Shown here piece by piece: positions 1-7,092 of a DNA stretch of 9,868 nt. The stretch covers positions 1 to 9,868 of the forward strand of contig JAKASN010000031.1 in the NCBI GenBank assembly GCA_021819025.1, written 5' to 3'. The stretch comes from Actinomycetes bacterium. GTDB lineage: Bacteria > Actinomycetota > Acidimicrobiia > Acidimicrobiales > Acidimicrobiaceae. The notes under the pieces are model-generated. The model was not told the origin of the DNA. It saw nothing but the letters and a program-made list of their open reading frames with translations, and did no database searches. Each line of letters begins with the position of its first letter. The stretch's first letter is position 1. A program made the position numbers and the translations under genes.

Positions 1-401
1 CGATCTAGCTCTCCTATCGTTGCGCTCGTCAGTAGCGGCGTGTCACCAGGGACAACCAGCACCACCGGGGATTGGGACCCCGCAAAGGTGAGTGGGTCAG
101 GGAGCGACGTCAGTGCCGTTGCTAGAGCATCGCCGGTACCTCGCTGCGCTTTTTGTTCGACGAAACTAAGGCGCATCCCCTCGGGGCAGTAACGCATGAG
201 TGCAGATTTAACCAGCTCCGCCTGAAATCCTACTACCGCCACCACTTCGGTAATCTCAGCATCTGCAATCGCATGGAGAATGTGAGCCACCATAGGCTCG
301 CCACAGATCCGCACCAGGGGCTTAGGCCGAGACGACTTCATTCGCGTGCCTTCACCCGCGGCAAGGATCACCGCAAAGCGCTTCCTCGCCTTTTGAGCCA
401 T
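1..401 (-). CDS. glmU: GlmU N-terminal part (UDP-GlcNAc pyrophosphorylase domain), cut by window edge
   Basis: The first 133 codons of a nucleotidyltransferase run leftward off the window. GlmU makes UDP-N-acetylglucosamine from glucosamine-1-phosphate in the cytosol; the N-terminal domain seen here transfers UMP to GlcNAc-1-phosphate. Visible motifs are the nucleotide-binding loop LAAGEGTRMKS at residues 13-23, KPLV at 27-30, the uracil/sugar-binding QRGTGDAL at 86-93, and PGDTPLL at 118-124, where Asp120 is the expected metal ligand. Their order and spacing fit GlmU. The C-terminal acetyltransferase (left-handed beta-helix) lies outside the window, so a single-domain sugar-1-phosphate nucleotidyltransferase cannot be fully excluded. 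The ATG at 399-401 is chosen because the nucleotide-binding loop follows at the usual distance; the upstream Shine-Dalgarno is weak. The GH30 gene lies 115 nt upstream on the same strand; that gap shows no clear terminator or promoter. Confidence 0.8.
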   Translation of the reverse strand, partial: MAQKARKRFAVILAAGEGTRMKSSRPKPLVRICGEPMVAHILHAIADAEITEVVAVVGFQAELVKSALMRYCPEGMRLSFVEQKAQRGTGDALATALTSLPDPLTFAGSQSPVVLVVPGDTPLLTSATIGELD

Positions 402-516
402 GTTATCCAACACCACCAGCTCTCAAATCTCATCGCGTTGCCCGCAGTGGGAGAACCCAAAACAGCTATTTGGTCCAGCAGCCTTCAAGTCGAACAGCCA
501 TAGTTGCCGTGCCGAT

Positions 517-2088
517 TCACTGCCTGGTCAGAGATGGCGCGACTTCGAGCGAAGCAACCTGTTGCCCCTCTGACGAGAAACTTACGATGCCGTTGCGCGA
601 TATTCCTACGCCTTCGACTCTAGCCCACGAAGCACTGGCACTAGTCAAGGCGGAGGAAACCAGTCTCATAATTGGTACTTGAGTGGGAAGCTGGATGGAG
701 ATTCGGATCTTAGCTGAACCCCTCGCGCGGTCGTTGATCACCACCAGCGACCAGGCTCCCTGCTTCTCGGTTGCCAAAGCCATCACGCCAGAGGGAAGAC
801 CGGAAACGCTATGGAGTATCGAGCCTGGGGGGATAAAGCGCGAATAGTTCCCGAGCACGAAGTAGCGCTTGGTCAAATACAAGTTCATATTGTGGTCACT
901 CGGATAATTGATGTCGTAGTAGACCAGACCGTCGTTGCGACCGAGAATATTGGCGCGCTCTGCGCAACCAGAATCCAACGCCGGCTCACAACCCAGGCTA
1001 GGCGACACGGCGAGCCACCAGTCAAATGCGCTATCGCCTCCGTAAACTAGGTCTTTAAAGATCGACTTAGCCAGCCACATCCCCGAACGCATCGTCGGGT
1101 CGTACTGATATCCGAAGGTCTTGCCGTTGAAACAGCAGATTTCAGTAGTCCAACTTGGCAAGTGGTAGTGCGCGAGGAGCAACTTCATCGCCGTAAGCAC
1201 CTTGGGTCCTGGATAGTCGTAAGTATGATGCGCCACGACCGCAACGTACTTTTTTGCGTCAAGGCGAGTTATCCAACGCGGCAGTTCCGGGATAAGTTGA
1301 AAAGCAACCACCGAAGATTCGTCAGCGATAATGTGACACCACGGTGCCCGCATGGCTAAATCCTTGCCCAAGGCCACGACCAGCGGCGCTCGCTCCAAAA
1401 CGGGGACCCGCATCCCTTCCTGCTTGCATGCAGACATGGAACCATCAGGCTCATTCATGGGAGAGATGTAGTTCAGTTTGATCCCGAAAGTCTTCCAAAT
1501 GCCCAAAACCACTTTCGTCAAGTAATTGGCATAGGCGGGAATCTCATTTCGAAGCAACGTTCCGCCGCAGTTCAGACCATTGGAGGTGAACTCCACGGGA
1601 GCGGAGTTGGCAAAGCCTACCAAGTCCGCCACGCCATAGCTTTTGGCCATTTTGAGAAAGTAGACACCGCCCGGATCGTCAGCAAAGTTGTAGCTACCGT
1701 TGGGCTGCAAAAATGTCGGGGGCGATTTCCACCAGGTAGTAACGCCGACACCCCCTCCGCCGATGTTGTAACGAAATTGGGAGAGCTCCAGGCCAGACCC
1801 GGAAAACAGTAACTTGCCAACTTTAGCTTTAGCAGAGGCCGACATGCCATATACCGGCTGAGACCACCACGCTCCCGAAGCGCCAAAACCGTCAATGGAC
1901 TGTAGTGGCGCCACATCGACTTTGGCATTCGCCACCGTTGTTTTGGGCCGGGTCACCTGTTCTACCCTAATTACCACCTGCGTGGCAAAGATCAATGCCA
2001 CGAGCACAAAAACCACTAGCAGGGGACGATAGAGCGACCGAATTGGAGCATTCCCTAACTGTCTATTTGCCCCGCTGTCATCTTCCAT
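517..2088 (-). CDS. Membrane-anchored glycoside hydrolase family 30 enzyme
   Basis: A 523-residue retaining beta-glycosidase of clan GH-A, family 30. Residues 21-40 form one hydrophobic segment after a short N-terminus with Arg17 and Arg21, so the protein is probably a signal-anchored or exported enzyme with its catalytic domain outside. Family marks in order: IDGFGASGAWW (65-75), the strand motif RYNIGGGG (106-113), the acid/base site SPMNEPDG with Glu213 (209-216), HHTYDYPG (287-294), and the nucleophile site WTTEICCFNG with Glu316 (313-322). A beta-sandwich-like C-terminal domain follows from about 425. The GFGxSxAWW and RYNIGGG pattern resembles the beta-1,6-galactanase-like branch, but substrate cannot be read from sequence. 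Cysteines at 174, 221, 251, 318, 319, 367 and 375 would suit disulfides in an extracellular enzyme. The ATG at 2086-2088 has only a weak Shine-Dalgarno; it is kept because the anchor needs this N-terminus. The gene is intact. Confidence 0.88.
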   Translation of the reverse strand: MEDDSGANRQLGNAPIRSLYRPLLVVFVLVALIFATQVVIRVEQVTRPKTTVANAKVDVAPLQSIDGFGASGAWWSQPVYGMSASAKAKVGKLLFSGSGLELSQFRYNIGGGGVGVTTWWKSPPTFLQPNGSYNFADDPGGVYFLKMAKSYGVADLVGFANSAPVEFTSNGLNCGGTLLRNEIPAYANYLTKVVLGIWKTFGIKLNYISPMNEPDGSMSACKQEGMRVPVLERAPLVVALGKDLAMRAPWCHIIADESSVVAFQLIPELPRWITRLDAKKYVAVVAHHTYDYPGPKVLTAMKLLLAHYHLPSWTTEICCFNGKTFGYQYDPTMRSGMWLAKSIFKDLVYGGDSAFDWWLAVSPSLGCEPALDSGCAERANILGRNDGLVYYDINYPSDHNMNLYLTKRYFVLGNYSRFIPPGSILHSVSGLPSGVMALATEKQGAWSLVVINDRARGSAKIRISIQLPTQVPIMRLVSSALTSASASWARVEGVGISRNGIVSFSSEGQQVASLEVAPSLTRQ

Positions 2089-2418
2089 CTGACAAAAGAA
2101 TTTACTTCGAAGAATGTCATGCTACAGTGCACCTCGATCTGAGCAGGGAAAACTCCCGTACCTACCGACACGCAACCATCGGGAGCCCATTCTCGTAGCA
2201 GTGCGCCCACTCCTCACTGGGAGCAACTTGATGGGCGATCGTGTGGTGAACTTTCGGGTCAATCGTGCTCTTTGGATTCGATGTCGAATGCAGCGATGAA
2301 AAAACCATAAGTAGTATTCGCCCAAGACAGAGAGGCCAAAGCAATCATCAACGCCAATGCAAGATAACGTGAAGTAAAAGAATCGCGTAATTTTTCTCTT
2401 CGCTAAGGAGATCTCCAT
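2089..2418. other. Divergent intergenic region between GH30 and PAP2 genes
   Basis: These 330 bases separate two divergently read genes and must hold their promoters. I see an AT-rich stretch at about 2360-2400 before the PAP2 gene, with a TAATTT box near 2388 that could be a -10, but no convincing -35 partner. A small hairpin (GGGA, loop AAAC, TCCC) lies at 2146-2157. Open frames on both strands here are low-complexity shadows without family motifs. No tRNA or recognisable riboswitch was seen. Confidence 0.4.
2405..2410 (+). promoter_or_regulatory. Shine-Dalgarno site fixing the TTG start of the PAP2 gene
   Basis: AAGGAG, followed by an 8-nt spacer and then TTG at 2419-2421. No ATG or GTG with comparable spacing is available, so this site decides the non-ATG start. 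Confidence 0.75.
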
Positions 2419-3042
2419 TTGAACGAGCTCAGTCGACTCGACAGGCGGCTTTATCTAGATGTCAACAACTTCGCGCGACATACTACGTTTGCCCATTCCT
2501 TCATGAGCGCCTATGCGATCTATGGCGGTATCGTAGCACTTGGCATAGTGGGCTTCGTTGCCTACCTAAGGGCCCGCCCCGTCAGCGCTAGTCGGGTAGC
2601 ATCCGTTATCTGGGTTGGCGCGGGAACCGCCATCGCGGTGGGGTTGAACCAGCCCCTGATCCATCTGGTCGGGAGAGTTCGACCGTACGTGACAATTACC
2701 TCAGCCGAGGTACTAGTGCCCAGGGCCAACGACTTCACCTTCCCCTCTGACCACGCCACGGCGGCAGGTGCGATGATCGTAGGCCTCTTTCTCGTCGACC
2801 GAGGAGCGGCGATTTGGGCGACCGTAGTTGGCCTGGTTCTTGTCTTTGCGCGCGTCTATGTCGGTGCCCACTACCCCGGTGACGTGATTGCGGGATTGAT
2901 CTGGGGAGGACTCATCGTGGTGGTGCTGAGGCCCATCGGAATCAGAATAATCAACCCGATACTCTCTGGAGTTGCAAAGACGCCGCTAGCATGGCTGGTT
3001 TCAGCCAAGCCATCCCACGCAGTCGCGGAAAAACGTGCCTAA
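2419..3042 (+). CDS. PAP2-family integral membrane lipid phosphatase
   Basis: A 207-residue protein of the type 2 phosphatidic acid phosphatase superfamily, which removes phosphate from lipid phosphates or undecaprenyl diphosphate at the membrane. Hydrophobic segments lie near 31-50, 60-78, 113-127, 131-148 and 155-172. The three catalytic motifs are present: C1 as GRVRP (85-89), C2 as FPSDHATAAGA (108-118, with His112), and C3 as ARVYVGAHYPGD (144-155, with Arg145, His151 and Asp155). PSDH in place of PSGH is typical of BcrC-like undecaprenyl-pyrophosphatases, so lipid-carrier recycling for wall synthesis is a reasonable inference, not proven. One oddity is that the Lys of the C1 pattern K-x6-RP aligns with Ile81. 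Length is normal for the family. The gene starts with TTG behind a strong Shine-Dalgarno, is divergent from the GH30 gene, and has no close co-directional partner. Confidence 0.88.
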   Translation: MNELSRLDRRLYLDVNNFARHTTFAHSFMSAYAIYGGIVALGIVGFVAYLRARPVSASRVASVIWVGAGTAIAVGLNQPLIHLVGRVRPYVTITSAEVLVPRANDFTFPSDHATAAGAMIVGLFLVDRGAAIWATVVGLVLVFARVYVGAHYPGDVIAGLIWGGLIVVVLRPIGIRIINPILSGVAKTPLAWLVSAKPSHAVAEKRA

Positions 3043-3091
3043 GATCAAGTACTCCGCATATCAAGATCACCAATGCAAAGCCTTGACCGCT

Positions 3092-3103
3092 GCGGGATCC
3101 CGC
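3092..3103. repeat. 12-bp perfect palindrome downstream of PAP2 gene
   Basis: GCGGGATCCCGC reads the same on both strands, 49 nt after the PAP2 stop. As RNA it could only fold as a 4-bp stem with a GATC loop, and no T tract follows, so it is a poor intrinsic terminator. It may be chance or a protein site. Confidence 0.3.
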
Positions 3104-3850
3104 CAGGCATAGCGTTCTTCGTCTCCAGGCAATGATGGGGTCAAGATCGGGACGGGAAAAATGAGTTGCCCGCCGGTCAAACCGCGGCCAAGAACACCGT
3201 GATGGCCCGTACTTTAAGGCGTCCGAGGCTCTCCGCTACCTCGCCAAACTTGAGACTGTGGTTACAGCAAGGTCCAGCGATCCGCCCCAGGTGGTCGATA
3301 CCTTTACGCCTCCAGCCTGACGATCCATGTTGGGCCACCTTCGATCCGGATGATCAACGATTCATGGCAACCCGCCCGGCTCCACAAAACTTGCTCTAGC
3401 ACGCGCCTTGCTGGGACGAGAAACTCAGGGGGGTTTGCGCGGTGGGCGAGCGCGCATCATGGAGTCCTCCGAGGGAGTTTCAGCCGGAACCTTGCGCGCA
3501 TCCCCAGAGCACGTGGCGCCTTGGGTCGAGCGTAACTTGCCAACAAAGGCACGTCGGCGCCGGACAACGCCTCACCAGATCGTCGAGCACCGAGGCACAT
3601 CGCTTTTTCGATCAGGGCATCGGAAGGTTTATCGAAGAGATCGCGGCGCAGGCGATTCTTGTTCACTTTCGATTTCGAAACCTTTCAAAATCGATGGCGG
3701 GCATCCTGACTTGGTCCGCGGCGCGATAGACAACTAAGGCATACCGTCTCTCTCCTATATCGCATCCCGTCGCAGCACACCAGGATGACACGAGGAGAAA
3801 TGCGGATTCGCCTCGACTAACCGAAAGTTACAGTAAAAATAGACTCGATA

Positions 3851-3870
3851 CAAAGAAATAGTCTTCTTTG
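3851..3870. repeat. AT-rich perfect hairpin upstream of the transposase remnant
   Basis: Perfect 7-bp arms CAAAGAA and TTCTTTG enclose the 6-nt loop ATAGTC in a locally AT-rich stretch (3826-3875). It lies about 60 nt before the first transposase-like codons. It could be part of the insertion sequence's left end or a weak terminator; I could not match it to a right-end partner. Confidence 0.35.
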
Positions 3871-3929
3871 AGCTGGTAAATGGTGGTTGCAAAAGCGACC
3901 GGAGCCACTAAGGAAAAGGCGCTTTTTGT

Positions 3930-4297
3930 GAGTACATCGCTCTAAGTCTCAAAGGCATCCAGGTGGCCTACCACAACAAGAACCTCGAAGCCAACGCCGG
4001 TCTTGTTACGTTCTTCAAGCTCTGTCAGATTCCTTGAACTCGAGGAGCTGATTGAAGCCAAGATCTCCCTGGGGGGGGGGTGGTTCGGGGAAGCTAATCG
4101 AGGCGTCGTCAATCGATGTCCATTTCAATCTCGGTGATCATGCTCCTGCTCCTATCGAGGCGCAAAACAGCGCGCGTAAAGGGTTCCACGAATTAGGAAT
4201 CTTCCACCATGTGCACTATCGACAACTCGCTTCAGTTCCGAACTATGGCACTGCTTGGCGCCACCTTCGGGGAGGCATCGACCGCGATAGCGTATAA
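3930..4297 (+). pseudogene. IS1380-type transposase, N-terminal remnant with frameshifts
   Basis: Three reading frames together rebuild the N-terminal part of an IS1380-family DDE transposase. Frame one (from 3930) gives AYHNKNLEANAGLVTFFKL and stops at 4035-4037. Frame two (from about 4027) gives LEELIEAKISLGGGWFGEAN followed by RG, matching the conserved GEANRG region. Frame three (from about 4107) gives SSIDVHFNLG, then HHVHYRQLASV and TAWRHLRGGIDRDS, matching the family's 'SIDD..VLRAG', 'FGHVRQLDAV' and 'RAW..G' blocks as I remember them. The first catalytic Asp region and the whole C-terminal half are missing, so no active transposase can be made. There is no start codon in frame one, and about 20 codons seem deleted between GEANRG and SSID. 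A run of ten G lies at 4071-4080. The terminal inverted repeats were not found. The family call is from memory of conserved blocks. Confidence 0.65.
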
Positions 4298-4315
4298 AGG
4301 GTCGGCCTAGAGCCA

Positions 4316-5368
4316 TTGGCGCGAAAAAGTGCCATGATAGTTCTTGACATGGACGAGGCTAACGAGCGAAAGAGCGATCCTCAAGCAAGACTCTGGCCAC
4401 CTTCGGCCGAAGCGGATCCGTACCATGTCACAGAGATGCTCGCCGAGCGGATCCGGACCCGGACTGATATAAAGTGGAGAGCGCTCCGCTGCGAATGTCG
4501 CGGCGGGAGATGGCTGGCGGTCGTTGAAATGTCGGTACCAAATGACGACCACGATGCTACCGAGATTGCGCTCACCGCTTCTCCCTTAGAAATAGAACTC
4601 GACGCATCCAGCGGGAATCCACGGTCCGATCCGCACCGCAGCGGAAAACACAGCGACGACGCACGGCCTTGGGCAAGTTGGGCACTTGAACAGTGGTCTG
4701 ACTTTCCCGTTGAGCGCGTTCCGCGACCGATCATACTTGTTGGTCCCAGCGTGTACGTGCAAGGAGGTTTTCGCACCAGCGATGCCAAGCTCGCTTTTAC
4801 CCTCGGCAGCATCGAGGCAAGAACGCGACTCCCCGCCGATGTCCTACACATGCTTCAACGAACTCGACCACGAAGATCTTCGACAATTCTGCACCCTACG
4901 CCGCTACGCGTAACACATTCCACTCGTGGCGAGGCAGAATTCCTCACCGACAGGGGTCCCCGAATGCTTCCTGCTTGGCGACTTGACTCGAGAGAGGCCA
5001 TTGGTTCGATCTGGATCCTTGATCCCCAACTAGATGAATCCTGCTGGCGACGCCCCGAGGTACCGACTCGGGAAAGACCCCTACTAGGCGCGCCCAGTCG
5101 ATCTCTGCGGAGCTGGATCGAGCCGGATGACCGCACGATACACTACTGCTTCGTTGGTAGCCCGGATCTACCCCGGGTGTCTAAGCACGCCGAGACTCTT
5201 GAGACTAAATGTGCCATCGCCGTGATACCGAAGGAGCCAGTTTATCTACCAGCGGGACCCAGAACCGCAGCGGGTATCCCACGAGAAGTGGTTGTGACCC
5301 TAAAGAAACCGCTGGGAGCGCGGGTACTTGTCGATCTTGATGCCACACAAGTGGAATGCAACCGATGA
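4316..5368 (+). CDS. Uncharacterised 350-residue protein
   Basis: I do not recognise a named family. The frame is long and open, and the opposite-strand frames look like shadows. No signal peptide or membrane segment is present, so it is probably cytosolic. Residues 1-110 are charged and polar, with a Cys pair at 59 and 61. Residues 111-180 include a hydrophobic strand (PIILVGPSVYVQGGF, 138-152). Residues 214-242 contain a tryptophan-rich block (GPRMLPAWRLDS, then SIWILDP). The C-terminus (about 272-345) alternates beta-like strands, ending in PREVVVTLKKPLGARVLVDL; this cadence resembles the tails of several short actinobacterial hypothetical proteins I have seen, which is only an impression. 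The start is uncertain: TTG at 4316, ATG at 4334 and ATG at 4349 are all possible and none has a good Shine-Dalgarno. The gene begins 18 nt after the IS1380 remnant, so its native promoter may have been displaced. Gene-free sequence (5369-5568) follows with no clear terminator. Confidence 0.65.
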   Translation: MARKSAMIVLDMDEANERKSDPQARLWPPSAEADPYHVTEMLAERIRTRTDIKWRALRCECRGGRWLAVVEMSVPNDDHDATEIALTASPLEIELDASSGNPRSDPHRSGKHSDDARPWASWALEQWSDFPVERVPRPIILVGPSVYVQGGFRTSDAKLAFTLGSIEARTRLPADVLHMLQRTRPRRSSTILHPTPLRVTHSTRGEAEFLTDRGPRMLPAWRLDSREAIGSIWILDPQLDESCWRRPEVPTRERPLLGAPSRSLRSWIEPDDRTIHYCFVGSPDLPRVSKHAETLETKCAIAVIPKEPVYLPAGPRTAAGIPREVVVTLKKPLGARVLVDLDATQVECNR

Positions 5369-5613
5369 GAGATGGTGGCGAAACTACTAAGTCAGGGCAC
5401 CGCATTGCTTTGGCGTAGGGCCTTACAAGCCGACAGTCAGCAAACATAGATGACCTTTTGTCATCGCCGGATCGCGATTCAACGAAGGCTTGCCGGCCAC
5501 GTAAAGTTCGGAACGAGCATCAGCGTTGGCACATCAGCTGGATCTTTGTTGCCACAAACTAATATCGGATGGTCATTTTCGCAATATCACCTCTACCACA
5601 TTTTGAGGAGTTC

Positions 5614-5730
5614 TTGAGAAGGCACTGGAGGTATCGGCTCGCCCTCATCTTCCCCGCCGCCGTCTTCACCGTCGCCGTAAGCTGCGCGCCACTAGGTGCG
5701 CGATCCTTGCTAGCGCCGCCGCAGATCTAG
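5614..5730 (+). CDS. Possible very small lipoprotein (about 38 residues)
   Basis: From a TTG at 5614 the frame reads LRRHWRYRLALIFPAAVFTV, then AVSCAP and 13 more residues to a TAG. That is a textbook lipoprotein signal: a basic start, a hydrophobic core and a lipobox VAVSC with the lipidated Cys at residue 24. A Shine-Dalgarno GAGGAG sits at 5605-5610, but only 3 nt from the TTG, which is tight. The same frame is open from an ATG at 5569 and would then give 53 residues. The mature part would be only about 15 residues, so this may be a tiny lipopeptide or the intact front of a lipoprotein whose body is lost. No frame downstream continues it clearly. Confidence 0.35.
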   Translation: MRRHWRYRLALIFPAAVFTVAVSCAPLGARSLLAPPQI

Positions 5731-5842
5731 TCCTCGACAATTCCGACCAGCCACACTTCATCTGCCACGAGCGTCGCGGCCTTGGAAAAGCAGCGCCGCC
5801 GCCCTAGACTGCCAGTCGGGGGCATGTTGTTTTTTGGGACCC

Positions 5843-5848
5843 GAGGAG
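5843..5848 (+). promoter_or_regulatory. Shine-Dalgarno site of the transporter gene, pointing to an ATC codon
   Basis: GAGGAG is followed by a 7-nt spacer and then ATC at 5856-5858, in frame with the transporter. No ATG, GTG or TTG lies at proper distance in that frame; the next usable start is the ATG at 5934, which has no Shine-Dalgarno. Confidence 0.5.
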
Positions 5849-5855
5849 TAGTCAC

Positions 5856-5933
5856 ATCCAAGAGCCTGTTCGACCGATTCGCTCCCTCGCCGACCTCTAC
5901 CTAGCCACCGCGCTCTTTCGTGGATCGCAAAAT
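5856..5933 (+). other. Likely true N-terminus of the transporter, beginning at a non-standard codon
   Basis: These 26 codons are in frame with the transporter and read IQEPVRPIRSLADLYLATAL, then FRGSQN. They look like the cytosolic tip and first half of transmembrane helix 1 of a major facilitator protein. Without them helix 1 would be cut in half. The first codon, ATC, is one base from ATG. The frame is open back to a TAG at 5805-5807 but contains no ATG, GTG or TTG before 5934. Confidence 0.55.
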
Positions 5934-7040
5934 ATGGCCCTCACCACCCTTGCACTTCTGGCAAGGGACACGCTCCACGTTGGTCCAAGTACGATTGGCG
6001 TATTGGGCGCCGTGGCGGGGCTGACGATGGTTGCTGCCACAGCTGGCATTTCGGCAAGGCTGCGCCCTGAGCAACTCGAGCACTCTGTCGAAGCGGGTAC
6101 CTTTCTCCTCGTGCTGTCGCTGGTCATTTTCGCACTCGGTCCTTCTGTTTTGGTCCTAGGATTTGCAACCGTATTGCTAGGTATCTCCGGAGGTCTTGCA
6201 TTCCCTGGACTCACCGGAACCGTCCAGCGCGCCGCTCGGCAAACTGGAATAAACGTGGAACGCTCGACAGCGATCTTCTCGCTGGTGCTCTCAGCAAGTC
6301 TGGCGATAGCACCGTTGATCGAGTCAGAAATCCTCTCTTTATCCCACCAAGACACCCGGGTTCCATTTGCAGCCTTCGCCGCCCTTCCTGCCATCGCCGG
6401 CTTTCTCGTATCTCACCGTCGCCGCACCGCAATAGAAGTCTCAGCACCACCTCACTCGGCAACTCGGTTTCGTCTGCTACAGGATCCAAGCGCTAGGCTC
6501 GCCTTCGCCGGCCAGTTGATGTACCAGGTGCCTTTCGTCGGACTCTCGGTCTTCGGGGCGAGCATTGCTCGAACCGTCGACCATGCCAGCGCCGCGAGTG
6601 CCGAACTGGCCTTCACTTCGTTCTTCGCAGCCTCTTTCGTCACTCGAGTGGTGGTAGCGATGCGGTCCCCCTTGGTTGGCAAGCGAGGTCTACTTATCGG
6701 ATCGGGCTTCGCTACTTTGGCGGGCCTGGTCGCCATTGCCATGACCCATTCACTCGCCGGATTCATGATTGGAATGGCTGTTCTAGGAATTCCACACGGC
6801 GTGATCCTCCCCGTCGCGCTTGGACTACTGGGTGAGTCTTTGCCGCCGGATGCGCTTCCGCGCGCAAATTCCGTTTTGATCGGATCAAGCAACGCCATGG
6901 GAATCCTAGTCCCACCAGTCCTTGGTCGCATCGCTTCAGGTTCGAGTTACTCGGTGATGGTCTTCGCAATCGTCGTGCCAGTTGTTGCGCTCTTCGCCCT
7001 AGTGGTGGCTACCGCTCGCAAACACTCACTCTCCTATTAG
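5934..7040 (+). CDS. Major facilitator superfamily (MFS) transporter
   Basis: A polytopic membrane protein of 368 residues from this ATG, or 394 counting the upstream extension at 5856-5933; about 400 residues and 12 helices are usual for MFS. Hydrophobic segments fall near residues 1-12 (rest of helix 1), 18-42, 52-70, 73-95, 108-131 and 142-158, then after a basic loop (SHRRR, about 159-163) near 187-210, 221-245, 250-270, 273-300, 312-335 and 340-362. This is the 6+6 arrangement. Gly-rich helix 4 (LLGISGGLAFPG) and helix 10 (GMAVLGIPHGVILPVALG) fit MFS packing. The cytosolic loop 2-3 motif (usually GxLaDRxGR) is reduced to SARLRPEQ, so substrate class is not inferable; an exporter or sugar/metabolite porter are both possible. 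The ATG at 5934 is the first standard start but truncates helix 1. No neighbour indicates the cargo. The gene stops at 7038-7040. Confidence 0.8.
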   Translation: MALTTLALLARDTLHVGPSTIGVLGAVAGLTMVAATAGISARLRPEQLEHSVEAGTFLLVLSLVIFALGPSVLVLGFATVLLGISGGLAFPGLTGTVQRAARQTGINVERSTAIFSLVLSASLAIAPLIESEILSLSHQDTRVPFAAFAALPAIAGFLVSHRRRTAIEVSAPPHSATRFRLLQDPSARLAFAGQLMYQVPFVGLSVFGASIARTVDHASAASAELAFTSFFAASFVTRVVVAMRSPLVGKRGLLIGSGFATLAGLVAIAMTHSLAGFMIGMAVLGIPHGVILPVALGLLGESLPPDALPRANSVLIGSSNAMGILVPPVLGRIASGSSYSVMVFAIVVPVVALFALVVATARKHSLSY

Positions 7041-7092
7041 TCCAACCCGAGAGCTCCTTGGTTGAGAGCACCAGTACGACTGGGCCCCCAGC

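Larger units (their letters stand above)
3043..3929. other. Decayed stretch without a supportable gene
   Basis: About 890 bases between the PAP2 gene and the IS1380 remnant. Open frames on both strands are short, overlap one another and show no recognised motif. Two pieces look protein-like. On the plus strand, 3209-3310 contains a helix-like stretch (SEALRYLAKLETVV). On the minus strand, a frame open from 3213 to a stop at 3067-3069 has a protein-like ending (QLIFPVPILTPSLPGDEERY, then about 14 more residues) but no start codon. They overlap on opposite strands, so at most one can be a real gene remnant. I infer eroded accessory DNA and assign no function. Confidence 0.4.

Noticed and set aside
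2259..2348. Minus-strand 29-codon frame with a hydrophobic, coding-like look (MIALASLSWANTTYGFF...)
   Set aside because: No Shine-Dalgarno, very short, and it lies in the divergent promoter region; no family resemblance.
2122..2418. 98-codon minus-strand frame starting opposite the PAP2 start
   Set aside because: Its start is the complement of the PAP2 ribosome-binding region, there is no Shine-Dalgarno for it, and the translation is Arg-rich without motifs.
3408..3737. 109-codon plus-strand frame and its overlapping 95-codon partner
   Set aside because: They overlap in two frames, have no clear ribosome site, and neither shows a conserved motif; typical of noncoding GC-rich DNA.
4381..4851. 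156-codon minus-strand frame inside the 350-residue gene
   Set aside because: Antisense shadow with Ser/Arg-rich composition; the plus-strand frame is longer and better balanced.
5897..6394. 165-codon minus-strand frame inside the transporter gene
   Set aside because: Antisense of hydrophobic codons giving Ala/Arg/Ser-rich sequence; the plus strand has clear transmembrane periodicity.
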